A stretch of DNA of 64,000 bases from Calonectria ilicicola (Eukaryota > Ascomycota > Sordariomycetes > Hypocreales > Nectriaceae). The stretch spans positions 6,634,001 to 6,698,000 of the forward strand of contig CP085826.1 in the NCBI GenBank assembly GCA_020809705.1, in the 5' to 3' direction. The notes under the pieces were generated by a model. It saw nothing but the letters and a program-made list of their open reading frames with translations, was not told the DNA's origin and ran no database searches. A program made the translations under genes and the position numbers. Of this stretch, positions 1-11,009 are shown piece by piece; the first letter of the stretch is position 1; each line of letters opens with the position of its first letter.

Positions 1-964
1 CTCAATTGTAGCCGCCGTCGAGGGTGACTCGAAGACCCACATGTCTGTTCAGCAGTTTATGGACCGTCCTGATGCTCAACGAAGAGAGCTTGCTGTGGGC
101 AAGGGCCTCTTGACTGAGGAGCAGTACAAGACCGCCGTCTCTGTTGCCAAGCAGCTTCCCTACCTCCGTGTTGCTAAGTCTTTCTTCAAGGTCACTGGCG
201 AACGCTTCATCATCCCCTCTTCTCTTGTCACCCTTGTCATCAAGGGCCGTTTTATCCCCCCTGGTACTGAGAATGTCCCCGCTGTCAACGAGCTTGACCT
301 TGAGGATATCGATCCCGCCGAGGACGACTTGGAGGCTATCAGCGGTCGCAAGAAGATGATCAAGGGTCCTGACGGCAAGCTCATCCCTGTTGAAGAGCAG
401 AGCATTCTCCCCCCTCGCGCATTTGCCCCCCACTACGCCCGTGACCACTCCCCTAAATGGTACGCTTTCCTCAGCGACTCCAAGCAAGGCAAGATGGCCG
501 TCCCCCCCTTCGCTTTTACCCGATTCGACCAGCCCATCATCGATGGAAACGGCAACCCAACCTTCAACATGCAAACACTCAAGGCCCAGTTCGCTGCCCC
601 TCCCCAGGCCGGCCACTACACTTTTGTTCTCCATGTCATGTGTGATGCATATGTCGGTTTCGATACTAAGATGGAAGTGACCTTGGTTGTTGAGGAAGCC
701 AGCAAAGCTGCGGCGATGCAGGCTGAAGATGAGATCAGCGAGCCCGAGGAAGGCAAGTTTTCCCCTCATGATCATTCCCCTTCAACGCAATCATTGACTA
801 ACCTGTTTGCAGACTCTCTCGCTGGCCAAATGCACGCTCTCAAGACCGGTCAGGCTCCCAAGCCTCGCAGGAGGCAGGATGATGACTCTGATGATGAGAG
901 TGGTACTGAAGAGGAGGACGATGATACCAGCGCGACCAACACTGATACGGAGGACGAGTCATGA
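1..964 (+). CDS. SEC63: Translocation protein Sec63, C-terminal part (5' end outside window)
   Basis: Sec63 is a J-domain membrane protein of the ER that works with the Sec61 channel and Kar2/BiP in protein import. Only the C-terminal part is here: the frame is open from base 2, so the J domain and membrane segments lie to the left. The visible part holds the end of the Sec63/Brl domain (around PPRAFAPHYARDHSPKWYAF and HYTFVLHVMCDAYVGFDTKM), followed by a very acidic tail rich in Ser/Thr-Asp/Glu (candidate CK2 sites); in yeast this tail binds Sec62. I infer an intron at 753-812 (60 nt, donor GCAAGT, branch GACTAAC, acceptor TTTGCAG). Splicing joins EPEE to DSLAGQM, the expected fungal sequence. 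The intron length is a multiple of three without a stop, so a reading-through ORF also exists. CDS join(2..752,813..964), 300 codons plus stop TGA at 962-964. Confidence 0.88.
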   Translation, partial: SIVAAVEGDSKTHMSVQQFMDRPDAQRRELAVGKGLLTEEQYKTAVSVAKQLPYLRVAKSFFKVTGERFIIPSSLVTLVIKGRFIPPGTENVPAVNELDLEDIDPAEDDLEAISGRKKMIKGPDGKLIPVEEQSILPPRAFAPHYARDHSPKWYAFLSDSKQGKMAVPPFAFTRFDQPIIDGNGNPTFNMQTLKAQFAAPPQAGHYTFVLHVMCDAYVGFDTKMEVTLVVEEASKAAAMQAEDEISEPEEGKFSPHDHSPSTQSLTNLFADSLAGQMHALKTGQAPKPRRRQDDDSDDESGTEEEDDDTSATNTDTEDES

Positions 965-1729
965 TTGGCTCTTGTATCCCATTAAAAAAAGGGACGCTCC
1001 CGGTCATGCGGGATTGCGGCCTGGTTCTTGTATTTGTTCGTCAAAGTGTCTTCTAATCGCATCAAGCCTGCTCTTTACTTAGGCATGTGGAGACTAGGGA
1101 GAGGAAAAACGCGAGTTAGCATTGGGGACATGGTATTTGCTTGGCAGCAGTTTTTTTTTCTTGATACGCATCTGCGCTGCTACACAAGGTAGGGGTTACA
1201 TGGGAGTTCTAGGGTGTTTAGGGCATAATCTATCATAAATGTTGTATCTTGTATTGAACTCTGGGCTATCTCTTCTTTATTTAGCATTGTGCCATGAGGG
1301 ATACACCAGATGGCCAAAGATAATAATTGCTACGTACGGATAGAGGAAAGAAGAATACGTCGCAAGATCCATTTCGATCATGGCAGCATGAAATTTTGAA
1401 ATTGAAACAACACCGGTACAAGATAGTGATATTAGAGCCGCCGCCATAATTGATGCTTTCGACGCCAAGGGCCCTCGCCTGCGCTTCACCAAGGCCCGTG
1501 ACGTATCTCGCAGGGAAGGTTTTTTTTTCTCTTTTTTTTTGGATTGTTCATGTTTGTACATTCGCGACTTGGCTGTTTGACTTCCTCACGTAGTTGCTTT
1601 TCTTTAAAAATGCCCTCCCCAAGGGTAAGGATGAACTTGCGTTGCCGCTGGTACAAATCTTTTTAAGACGCAAGTCCGGCTTCGTCTCATTCTATTACGA
1701 CTCGACTACTGCACACCTGGACACGATCC
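965..1729. other. Convergent intergenic / 3' UTR region
   Basis: This lies between the stop of SEC63 (+) and the stop of the LCHN-family gene (-), so it holds the 3' UTRs of both. T-rich tracts and A-rich runs are visible (for example around 1150 and 1520-1540). The short open frames show no recognisable protein. Confidence 0.6.
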
Positions 1730-3690
1730 TTAGCAGACCCGGACACCGCAGACTTCCACGCCCTTGCCTTCGATGCGAGCGGATCGTCCAAAGTAGAGGG
1801 TCGAAAGCTCGCGGACGAAGAGGGCGTCACTGTCGCTCCAAACGTCGAGACCCATATTTTCCACGGCATGGCTGTCAACACGGATAGAATCTGCTTCTGG
1901 GTCACCAGCCTGCAGAGGAGCGCTCTCAGCACCAGTCGAAGGCTGAGAGCTGTCCTCATCATCGCCGTCAGTGTACGGCCCATCCTGGCTGTCTGCGAGA
2001 TCAGCCAAGACAGAGAGGATCTGTGTCGTGAGGCGGTGAAAGTATGCGATGATGGCAAGTTCAAGGCGAGCCTCACCGGAACCGTCTGAGTTGGTGCGGC
2101 GGGTAGCAGCGAGGGAGGACAGGGATTCGGAGAGGACTTCAGAACGAGACGACGGTCGGGGCATTGCCATGGGAGCAGGGCCAATATCAGCAAGAAGAGC
2201 GGCATCGCGAGATGCTTCCTCCTGTTCCTCAGATCGAAGTTGCTCACCGGCACTAGCCCACCACATATAGCCATTGTAAGCCAGCGCAGTCCAAGTCAAG
2301 GGCTCGACAATCTTCTCGACACCGTCGTCACGGGGATCCCGTACCACTCGAGTGGACTGACTCGAGGGACGCACAGGAGGCGAGTCTGAGCTGGGGGATT
2401 CCGCTGCGACGGCAAGTCGTTCGAGCCCATTCTTTAGTGATGTGAAGCGACGAAGGTCACGCTGAGTGGCTTTGATAGGTTGGCCACGAGGACACTCGAC
2501 AAGGGGCCATACCCTCTCGGCAGCCTTGGAGGAATAGTCGGGAGGAATGGTGATGAGCATGTCCCAGAGTGTATCCTTCATGGCAAGGATGCTGTCTGTG
2601 GTACATGCGATCCAGCCGGAGCCAGCTTCGTCATCCACTGCATCCTCACTGCTGCGTTCTCTCTTGGACGCCTCGAAATCCTCCATTAAAAATTGAATGT
2701 CATGAACGCCAATGGAAAAGAGGGGCCTAAGGCGCTGTGTTGTTGATGAGGTGGGCAGAACATCATTGACCGACAGAGGAATATTTGAAAGAACAGACAA
2801 ATTATATACTATAGAATGTCAGCGGTTGCCCGAATATTTGAACGGCGTGAACCACGTACCAAAATCGCAGATCTCATGGACCGGTGCATGACAAGAGATT
2901 AGGATGCGCTTTCGCAACAGGGCGGCGCGATGAATAGGGAATATTAGAGGGCCGAACTTATCCAGCAAGCTAGTAAGACTCCAGGCGGGGTGATATGGCG
3001 ACAGCTTGTGGCCGGCGGTAGCCGCTGAGGTATCATCGGACACCGAGCGGTTGCGTATGTGACTCTTGCGGCCCAGTGCCTGCGATTGGATAAGCGGCGA
3101 GCTGACTGGCGTCTCGCCAGAAAGCCGTCGGTTTCTTTGGCCCGGGTTTTCTTTGTTGGCATTCCAGTAGTCCTCGAGGATGCCGGTGTTTTTGCGATCT
3201 TCTGCGAGCTGACTGTAGGCAATCGTTAGCTATGATATACTGTGCTGTGCTGTGCTGCACACAAAATGGGAGCTGCCATCTAAGGTCCAACATACGCAAC
3301 CATATCCTTCAATGCTTCGGCATGTCTCCATGCGCGTCCCAAACGGCCGTAGCTAAGCGGCACCAAAACCCCGACAGCAATCATCCTTGCGTGGCGCGCC
3401 TCCTCCTCATCGCAAGGCACATTGATAAAGGCGCTGAGGCCCGCGTGGCCGCCATCGTGGACAAAGTAGATGAGATCCTCCGAGACTGTGTGCAAACCGG
3501 AGGGGAGGGACTTGTACTCGACAAGACCCTCGAGCTCGACACCGGGGGCGGACTGCTTCCAGACGATGGTGTATCCGGCCTTGACGTCAAAGTGGATGAG
3601 AAATAGGGCGGCAATGGGAGGTCGGTCGTTGGGGGGATTGGAGGGCATTCGAACGGAGAGGGAGGGTTGTTCCCTGCGAGAGGAGGCCAT
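1730..3690 (-). CDS. LCHN / DENND11-family protein (DUF2347/DUF4484), Anr2-like
   Basis: Three exons: 3690..3296, 3212..2860 and 2808..1730 (minus strand), giving 608 residues. Both introns have good signals (donors GTATGT and GTACGT; acceptors CCTACAG and CTATAG), and the phases close exactly. The N-terminal part (PPIAALFLIHFDVKAGYTIV, then GLVEYKSLPSGLH and DLIYFVHDGGHAGLSAF) is the DENN-like opening of the LCHN family. The middle exon holds HPAWSLTSLLDKFGPLIFPI and LLRKRILISCHAPVHEICDF, the second part of the fold. The C-terminal exon carries the DUF4484-like part with WIACTTDSILAMKDTLWDML and a final LYFGRSARIEGKGVEVCGVRVC-type end. Yeast Anr2 is a family member reported at lipid droplets; DENN proteins generally act on Rab GTPases. 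A Rab-exchange role is inference by fold only. Confidence 0.82.
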
Positions 3691-4650
3691 GGCGACTATC
3701 GGACTGGTCGCATCATATGGCGGACGTGTTCGTGAGAGACGGGGCGCTGGATTCGGGGCGAGGGCGGGCGATTGCCAGGTGTCTGAAGCGGGTTAGGGCG
3801 GATATACAGTTTCGCCTCACGAGCTGGACCAGGGGGAGGAACACGCCCGGCTGGATCGACAAGGTAGAGAGAGATCAATGGCTAGAGGTCGACTCGAGCA
3901 GATCAATTGTCGCGGAGAAGCACAAGGAGACGCAGAAGCGGCAAAAGGGCCTATCGTAATGACGGCAGCGGGTCTCTGGAGAGGATGCAGGATGGAAGTT
4001 GACGATGAGTGGGTTTGGGCGGTTGGAGCCTCCGAGTGGGCAGTGCTTTAGCTCAGTGGATGCCTTCAGTGGGGATGGCTCTAGCTTACAGTGGTTACAT
4101 GACGCGGTAGCCCACCCGATAGGCGATGGTAGCTCTCAGGTCTAGGGTCGCGCTGGCTTCACGTGATGAGCATGCGCGCCGCTGAAAGTGGAAGAGTGGA
4201 AGGGTGGAAGCGGGAGGGGGATGACGACGATAGCTCACCATACATGCCATGCCAGGGATGTTACTCGAGTGATGCTACAGAGACAGGGTTCTGGGAGGAG
4301 AAAGTCGCGGTGCCTTCACATGCAAGCGGCGCTTTAGATAAGGGTTGGGCGCCAACCTTGCTGTGTAGGAGGGTGTGCTCGCTTGTGTCCCGTGATCTCG
4401 TCTGACTGCTAGAGCGCCAAGCTGCGAGGCCAATATTGGGGACTGTGGCCTGATGATTGCATGTTTGTTGGGAGGGATTGATGTGAGTATGCGTGGGTGT
4501 ATGTGTGTGGGTGTATGTGTGTGCGTAATGCGTAATGCGTATGCGTAAATGCCCGTGTATAATAACCGCCCTGCCATGGTAGCATCCCCAATATCAGCTG
4601 GAGGTAAGACGAGACTATCGAAAGCTTCTTTTCTGCAGCACATTTTTTCT
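3691..4650. other. Upstream region with a short TG/TATG-rich repeat
   Basis: Promoter side of the LCHN-family gene. No supported gene. A low-complexity stretch at about 4484-4550 repeats GGTGTATGTGTG and then GTAATGC/GTATGCGTAA units. Short frames here look like chance. Confidence 0.5.
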
Positions 4651-5599
4651 TAATTCAAGTTGGTCACGCAGCTTTAACTTAACCTTTGGCCAAATATGCT
4701 AAGCTCGGCCCGCCATTTTCCCAATTGAGCATCGACGAATGAGATTACTAGGAAATGTTATACAATACCATCTGTGCTTGCATCATCTTAAGTGAGAAAT
4801 ATATATCCTCGAACTTTATTATGGCATTTGAGTCAGCAACACCTAGTGCTGGGCTTAGTTGGCCATGTGTCAGAGCATAACTGAGGCTGGCTTGTTAAAC
4901 CACACCCTAGACGCCCAGGACACTGCGAATGCATTCCTTGCTGAGGCGAAAATTAAGCTCAATGCCTTTAGTTTTAGGTGGCTCACACACGAAGGGGTGT
5001 TTTTACTTTCAAAAACTCGCCATTGAATTTTTGAACAATTCCTGATTACCCGCATGTGGGTTCCGAATAACGACAAGACAAGGCGACGTGATTTTGGTAT
5101 TTTATTTTCTCCAAACAGCCTGCCTTCGGACATGAAGATCAATTATATATATCTACTATTCATACAGTAAAAACTCGGTTAATTTTTGTTTGCAGAAGGG
5201 AGAATCTGTGAAACTACTCCAGTATCGATTACGACGATTGTTCCAAAGAATTTACGAAAAATCCAGCAAGATGTAGTTAATTTTATAACTAGCTAGGATA
5301 AAAGGTGTTCAATCTTCAGTCTTGATACTCGGCTTGCAAATATACATAAAAGAGGAGAGTTCTTCTAAAAGTAATTATCTGGATGTTAGCATGAGTTATG
5401 CAAACAATGATGGTTGAATTTTCAAAGCCACTTTCGCCTTTTCTCCTGTCAGCTCATAAAGTCCAGTACTTTAGTGCTTTTATACCCAGAAGCTTCATTC
5501 AAAACATATGGCTTTATTTAGGTTTTGCATGTAGAAGAGTTCCTTGGCTGGGTTATCACTGCTAACATTCGTCAGACTTCTACGCCTTGGCTACATGCA

Positions 5600-6290
5600 T
5601 TTCACACAGCAAGCTAAAATATGTGTATAATTAGTCAGTGTTCTTTAACCACCTTATCAATTTAATATAGTAATCGCGCGCTTCGTCTATATTGTAATAG
5701 TGAGTGGGGAAGGAGGTTTGCCATTTCTTCTGGAATGTCGGGGTAATTGGCCATTATCCTTTTTGTTATGATGCTGTTAACATAAGATAACGTGAAAATA
5801 GCCGATAGAGGTTTCCACCTAAAAGCATTATGTCAACCTGACTTCAAGTTCTAGAGTCACTCTTGGTATGCGGGTCTCTATCCTACTCACATGTGGTCAA
5901 TTTTTATGCGAGCTTTTCCGCCATATTGCCGATATGATTTACTTGAATATAAAATTTTGAGAACTCTGTTTATGATAAACTTAATCTGCTTGATTTCTTA
6001 AAGGGTTGGATGTGTCTCAACTTAATGGAGCGATAGAAGTGCAGGGCCAAAATTGACCTCAAATGAGATAGACTGATATATCTTCGTTGTGAGACTATAT
6101 ATTAATGAGATGAAATGGAGGTCATGAGTCTTATTGAATGCTGGTATAACGATAGTAGAGTTATGCTGGAATCGACGCCTTCTTTTGGTTTATGCGGGAA
6201 GATTGACTGATAATATATTAAATAGCCACAAAATAGCCTCTATGTTTCATGCCTTGTATATAATAAACTTGAACCTAAGTATGGGTGCCA
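5600..6290 (-). pseudogene. Stop-ridden reading-frame relic, family not recognised
   Basis: One minus-strand frame runs from about 6290 down to 5660 with protein-like stretches: RRRFQHNSTIVIPAFNKTHD, FEVNFGPALLSLH, EIKQIKFIINRVLKILYSSK, SYRQYGGKARIKIDHM, HNAFRWKPLSAIFTLSYVNS and RIMANYPDIPEEMANLLPH. It then continues in the next frame as HYYNIDEARDYYIKLIRWLK. Between them lie TAA, TAG and TGA codons, which single transitions from CAA, CAG or TGG could produce. A GTGAGT donor-like site follows KIDH, so part of the interruption could instead be an intron. I cannot name the family. Amino acid composition and a stop pattern limited to certain sites suggest a formerly coding sequence, but AT-rich DNA can mimic this. 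Confidence 0.42.
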
Positions 6291-6333
6291 GTGTAACGGA
6301 GTAGACCCTAGCCACTACACCAAAAGGATATGC

Positions 6334-6358
6334 GTTGTGATGTCAACAACATCACAAC
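6334..6358. repeat. Perfect 10-bp inverted repeat (hairpin)
   Basis: GTTGTGATGT (6334-6343) and its exact reverse complement ACATCACAAC (6349-6358) flank a 5-nt loop. It lies at the upstream end of the minus-strand relic. It may be the end of a mobile element, but no second copy or target duplication was seen. Confidence 0.55.
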
Positions 6359-7935
6359 CAGCTAGAGTATATATGTGACACAGTTAGGACTGTGACAGCC
6401 AGTTAATGTATTCCAACCCACAGTTGGGACATCGGCTTTTTTATACCTCGTACAAGAACCACATCTAGTGACGAAGTAAGACTGAGCCTATTTTAAAGTG
6501 GTATTTTTACTATGACTTGGGTTCTTGGATGAGATCAGTGTCGCTTCATATCTCCCCAAACTGGATCTTTTGGAGCTATCGTGTTGATATCTGCCACTAA
6601 TATGTCCAGGTCATTCTATATGTTAGGGTAAGTAAATAATGGCCTGGAATTATAACTAGGGAAATAGGAAGAACAATGGTATGGATGGTGTGTCATATAA
6701 TTTTTTCTACTCTAATTTCCTGAGGATTCCCGTAGGTTGTGTAGCACATGTACCTTGGAAGGAAGTAAAATATTTCTTAAGGAGCGCCGTTGTGAAAGAC
6801 TATATGGTATTATTTCCTGTGGATACATTTGATGAATTTGTCCAACACGTTGATCATCACGGTGCTCTTGCCATATGATGACCCTAGGTAAGGTTGCCCC
6901 GTCGTTCAGGACTAAGCAGAGATATTTTGATGAACACTATCGTATGGTATATAAATTTAAGCCAACCAACCATAACTTTCATTGAGTATCCAAGGGTGAT
7001 TTTCAGATAAAAAATGCCTGGAAGAGGACTCTGGGTTTGATGTATCAGTTAGAACTCTATTGTGATGGCGTGATCGTGAAATGATGACTTTTGCAGAAAA
7101 GATGAGACCTGATCATAAATTCAATGCACACGTGGACCTTGTTTGATAGCTAAACTTGTGTGCAAGTAAAAGGAGAGTGATTAGCCATTAGTATTTTGGT
7201 CTGGTCAGATGACATTAATGTACTAGGAAATGCCGTGGTGTCAGAACCCCAAAAGCGAAATGACATTGCTGCCCCTCCTTGGACCTGTAATTAGTGATAG
7301 ATTGGTGGCTTTGACTGGAAACCATCAAATGATGGATTTTATGGAGGGCACAACAGTTTGTTGGGAGACTTGGATGAGAGTAAGCAGTTTATTTGGGCAC
7401 TGGCTTATTCGACGACTACTTTGCGATAGGTATAGTTGTGCCGATGAATGACCCACGAGCTGACAGGATGAATAGCTTACTGCCGAACTCAGTACTTGGT
7501 ATATATATGATGGACGAGGGTAAAGGAAGAACGTCCAGCGTGGTCTGGTAGGGTTGAAAACGGGTTTCACACCGATCTTGAAGGAGTGATGGTGACTATG
7601 TCTCGAAGCAACCCACATGAACTTGTAAATCGAGCGGGGAGTCTTGGAGTAAACACATGGTCTATATTTTGCATGCGATGACGGCATGTCTTGACTGTCG
7701 CGTGAGATGTTGTGACTTTGTGTGTGACGGCCATGCGGGTGATGGCACATGATGTAGACATCCTTTCTTGCCTGCATTTAAAACAGACCAAAAAAAAGAA
7801 ATAGGAGAGGGAAGAGTATTGTTATTTGGAGACGAATTAAATCAATATGTGTGCAGTGTCATGATTGGGAGGTTTTTTTTTTTCGTATAATTTACTACCT
7901 TGTATTTACCGTTTTGATTCTATTTTCCCTCATTG

Positions 7936-9284
7936 AATTTAGGCGAATGGAAATTGATGGGTAGAGTTTATGTCTGAGCGACTATGACGTCGATGCGCCT
8001 GGTACCTGCTTGTCTTGGGAGTGGTTTCAGTGCTCGTGGGTAGCGTGTCATTGCTGATTGCGGGGGTGCAGGGAGGGGGGGAGGAACCGCGGTGGCCGCC
8101 CTTTCCTAGAGAACCGGGGGGAGGCACGGGCTGAGAGGAAGCCAAACGGTTGGGGGAGGCAGCGGAAGAGGAAGGAAGGGGGAGGGGGAGCTGGAAGCGA
8201 AAATACCGCCACGTGATAATGATGGTTGTGTCGCGTTGCGTCTTCCCACCCCCCAACGCAATTCCTGCAACGGAAGCTGGCGCACCTGGACGTGTTGTGG
8301 TTTATCCACATTCCTTGGGGGTTGGTAGTGTGTTGTATGTTGTGTTCTGGATGGATGTGTGTGTGTGTGTGTGTGTGAGCCGAGGTCCGTTTTATATACT
8401 TCTAGGGGGAAAAGAGAGTTAGATTTGAGGTGTGAAGCGAGTAAAAAAAAAAAAGACAAGAACAGAAGCAAGCGCCGTTGGCGTTTGTTGAACTCTCTTG
8501 TTGCTGTTGTTGCTGTTGTTCATCTCACTTACGTTTTTACGTTTGCAAAGACGACTAAGAAGTGTCTCTCCCTTGGGCCGGGTCTGCCCAACAGCTACGG
8601 CAGCTAAGACATTACAGAAGCAGCAAATGCTGACCCAAGAAACCCCAAGACATGGCTGTCACAAGCCAAAATGCTTGACAGTGCCATGGGGAAAGCTGGG
8701 GGGCCAATCACAGCGCCGGCTTTGTCGACCTTCTGTTTTCTGTGCATGGTTTCCGCACCTCCCCCGAAACCTCCGATCCCGTGCCCGCTTTCCCGCTGCA
8801 AATCCGGCCGACTGCCTGACTGTTGCGTTTCTCAACAGAGACAGAGAGCGAGGGAGAGCCTCGTGGTTGTGCGGCCATGCGAACAACTCAACCTCCAACT
8901 GCGCCATAACAATAAGACAGCAACACTTAATAACTCCCCCGTCCCACCTCCCCCGATCGTCTGTCCCCGTCCCGTTCGCATCCCTGTCCCTGCCCTCGTG
9001 GCAGCGCAAGAAAAAAAAAAGGACCCCGCCGAACCACCGCCGTCCGCCGCTACCGCCCACCACGTTAAAGAGCCTCAACCCGACTCAACAACCAACCACC
9101 CCGCCGAATCCACTCCCTCCTCTCTCCAATCTTTCTCCCTCTCTCGCCTCGGCCTCGTTCTGCTCTGCCTTGCTCTGCTCTGCTCCCTCCTCCTCTCCGG
9201 TGCGCCAGATCGTCCCGATCGACCTCATATATTCTCTCGTCCAAGTCCTCCTTCTCCGAGGGTCAAGGCCCAAACCTGCCCACC
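7936..9284 (+). promoter_or_regulatory. Upstream region and pyrimidine-rich leader of the AGPAT gene
   Basis: Sequence composition returns from AT-rich to GC-rich. From about 8936 to 9284 the plus strand is strongly C/T-rich, with repeated CTCTGCT/CTCCCTC units immediately before the start codon (CCACC-ATG context at 9285). Such CT tracts are common next to transcription starts of active fungal genes. Open frames through it (8498-9520, 8671-9417) are products of this skew. Confidence 0.55.
8356..8377. repeat. (TG)11 microsatellite
   Basis: Eleven perfect TG units in the upstream region of the AGPAT gene. Confidence 0.9.
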
Positions 9285-10251
9285 ATGTCCGTCTCCTGCG
9301 CAATCTCGTACTTCTTCGTCGGCTATGCCGCCCTCACCGTCTTCTTCTATGCCTTGTCCTTGGTCATTCCCAAGGCTGGCTTTGTCGCCCGTCTCCTCGC
9401 ATTCTACATTTCCTTGATGCTCGCCGCAATCTTTGGCGTGGTCTCATCCATTGTCCTCACACTCGCCGGCCACCAACAAATCGCCCAATGGCTTACTGCC
9501 CGCGCTTTCCACCATATTAACCGCTTCACTACCGGCAATGAGTTCTATGTCGAGGACCCCAAGGATATTCTCGGAACTACTCGACCCGCCGTCTTCATTG
9601 GCAACCACCAAACCGAGCTCGATGTCCTCATGTTGGGCGCCATGTTCCCCAAGTACTGCAGTATCACTGCCAAAGCTTCCCTCAAGAAGACGCCCTTCCT
9701 GGGCTGGTTCATGGCCTTGAGCGGTTCAATCTTCATTGATCGTAAGAACAGCAAGGATGCCCGCGAAGCCATGCAGGGCGCCGCCCTCGAAATCCAGAAC
9801 AAGCGCCAGAGTGTCTACATGTTTCCCGAGGGTACCCGCTCCTACACCAAGGAACCCGTTCTGCTACCCTTCAAGAAGGGCGCTTTCCACCTTGCTGTCC
9901 AGGCTGGAGTTCCTATTGTGCCTGTGGTTGTTGCAAACTACAGCCACGTGTTGCATTTTAAGAGCTTGCTCTGGAACTCTGGCAAGATCCCTGTCAAGGG
10001 TATGTAGTTCCGAAATACCCCAGAAATCTTAGCACATCAAAACTGACATTCTAATCCTAGTTCTCGACCCCATCCCCACCAAGGGCCTGACCGCCGAAGA
10101 CGTCAACGAGCTTACTAGCACGACCCGAGAGCTCATGCTCAAGGAGATCATTGACCTGACTGCCAAGGCCCGAGGCCAACCTATCCCTGTGCCCGCTGAG
10201 ACTGCCAACTCCACCGGCAAGAGCTCCAGCGTCGACGCCAACTCGCATTGA
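9285..10251 (+). CDS. SLC1: 1-acyl-sn-glycerol-3-phosphate acyltransferase (AGPAT)
   Basis: The enzyme transfers an acyl group from acyl-CoA to lysophosphatidic acid to make phosphatidic acid, the precursor of phospholipids and triacylglycerol, at ER membranes. Two exons, 9285..9999 and 10061..10251, with an intron of donor GTATGT and acceptor CCTAG; product 301 residues, normal for the family. Two hydrophobic segments occupy about residues 5-60. Acyltransferase motif I NHQTELD is at 107-113 (catalytic His and Asp); a GSIFIDRKN block follows near 147-155; motif III FPEGTRS starts at 180; and a VPIVPVVVANYS block binds the acceptor. The short C-terminal tail is Ser-rich and soluble. Start chosen at the first Met in good context after the CT-rich leader. 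Confidence 0.95.
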
Positions 10252-11009
10252 TTCGTCGATGCAATGAAAATCATGACAGAACAAGACAGGGGGGTTTAGC
10301 TGATATGAGAGATGAGTCTTTTTTTTAATTGTTTTATTTTCCCGTTATTGAGGTGGGTTCCAAGGGAAGTGAGTCAATGCCGGTTTTAAGACTCAATACA
10401 GCCATTTGATACCCCATAGATGTATGTGGCGACTGACGCTTCAGCCATGCGAGCAGCTCTTAAAAAAAGTGTCGCTGCTCGTTGTTTTCTGGTTTATTAT
10501 GATTTTTCTTGTTCCTATTCTCACGAGCTCTTAGCGTTTTCAGGATAAGACGAATAGAAGCACTCATGTAACTCAGAAACTTAATGCCACACATGTTTTG
10601 ATGGAGCTTTGTCTGTTCTTTGCGTTGTTCGCACTTTGAAGAAGAAAATATATATATATACACTTAGAAAAAGTGATTTTAAACAATGTCGTCATTATGC
10701 TAGGCTGTTCCCGGAGAAGGTTGGTATATCGAGGGTACGCGTGCATGCTTCTTTCATCATCCTTCGTGACCTCCCTTTTATGACACCCGCTCGATGCAAC
10801 CAAATTGTAAACTCCAAAATCGCCAGCCATCCCATCCCATCCATTCCATCCCTATGTGTTATGTCATGAGTGCCGAGCCGGACATTACAACGGCAGACAA
10901 AAGAAATAAAGACAGCAAAAAAAGAGCCCCCACAAAAGACCGTTACACCCCTTTCGCCCGACGGTTCCAAGGTGACACCACACCCCCCTTTTCGTTAGCC
11001 GCGCGCAGC
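10252..11009. other. Convergent intergenic / 3' UTRs
   Basis: Lies between the stops of the AGPAT gene (+) and the DUF4045-gelsolin gene (-). T-rich and A-rich tracts and a short (AT)n at about 10650 are visible; no gene seen. Confidence 0.6.

Larger units (their letters stand above)
4651..7935. other. AT-rich gene-poor block, probably decayed sequence
   Basis: Base composition turns markedly AT-rich compared with both flanks, and no intact gene is visible over 3.3 kb. Frames are interrupted by many stops. At least one minus-strand frame (about 5600-6290, listed separately) reads like protein broken by stops that C-to-T/G-to-A changes could explain. The block is therefore probably a relic of a transposon or gene altered by repeat-induced point mutation. 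This is inference: no terminal repeats or intact domains were identified. Confidence 0.5.

Noticed and set aside
2..775. Minus-strand frame of 257 codons opposite SEC63
   Set aside because: Antisense shadow of the SEC63 coding sequence.
1277..1561. Minus-strand frame of 94 codons
   Set aside because: Lies in a convergent 3' region, low-complexity Lys-rich start from a poly-T tract, no domain.
6240..6440. Possible LTR of a copia-like retroelement around the 6334 hairpin
   Set aside because: No matching second repeat, no clear primer-binding site, no target duplication.
8498..9520. Plus-strand frame of 340 codons before and into the AGPAT gene
   Set aside because: Created by the CT-rich leader; overlaps the true AGPAT frame and has a Pro/Ser/Leu-only composition.
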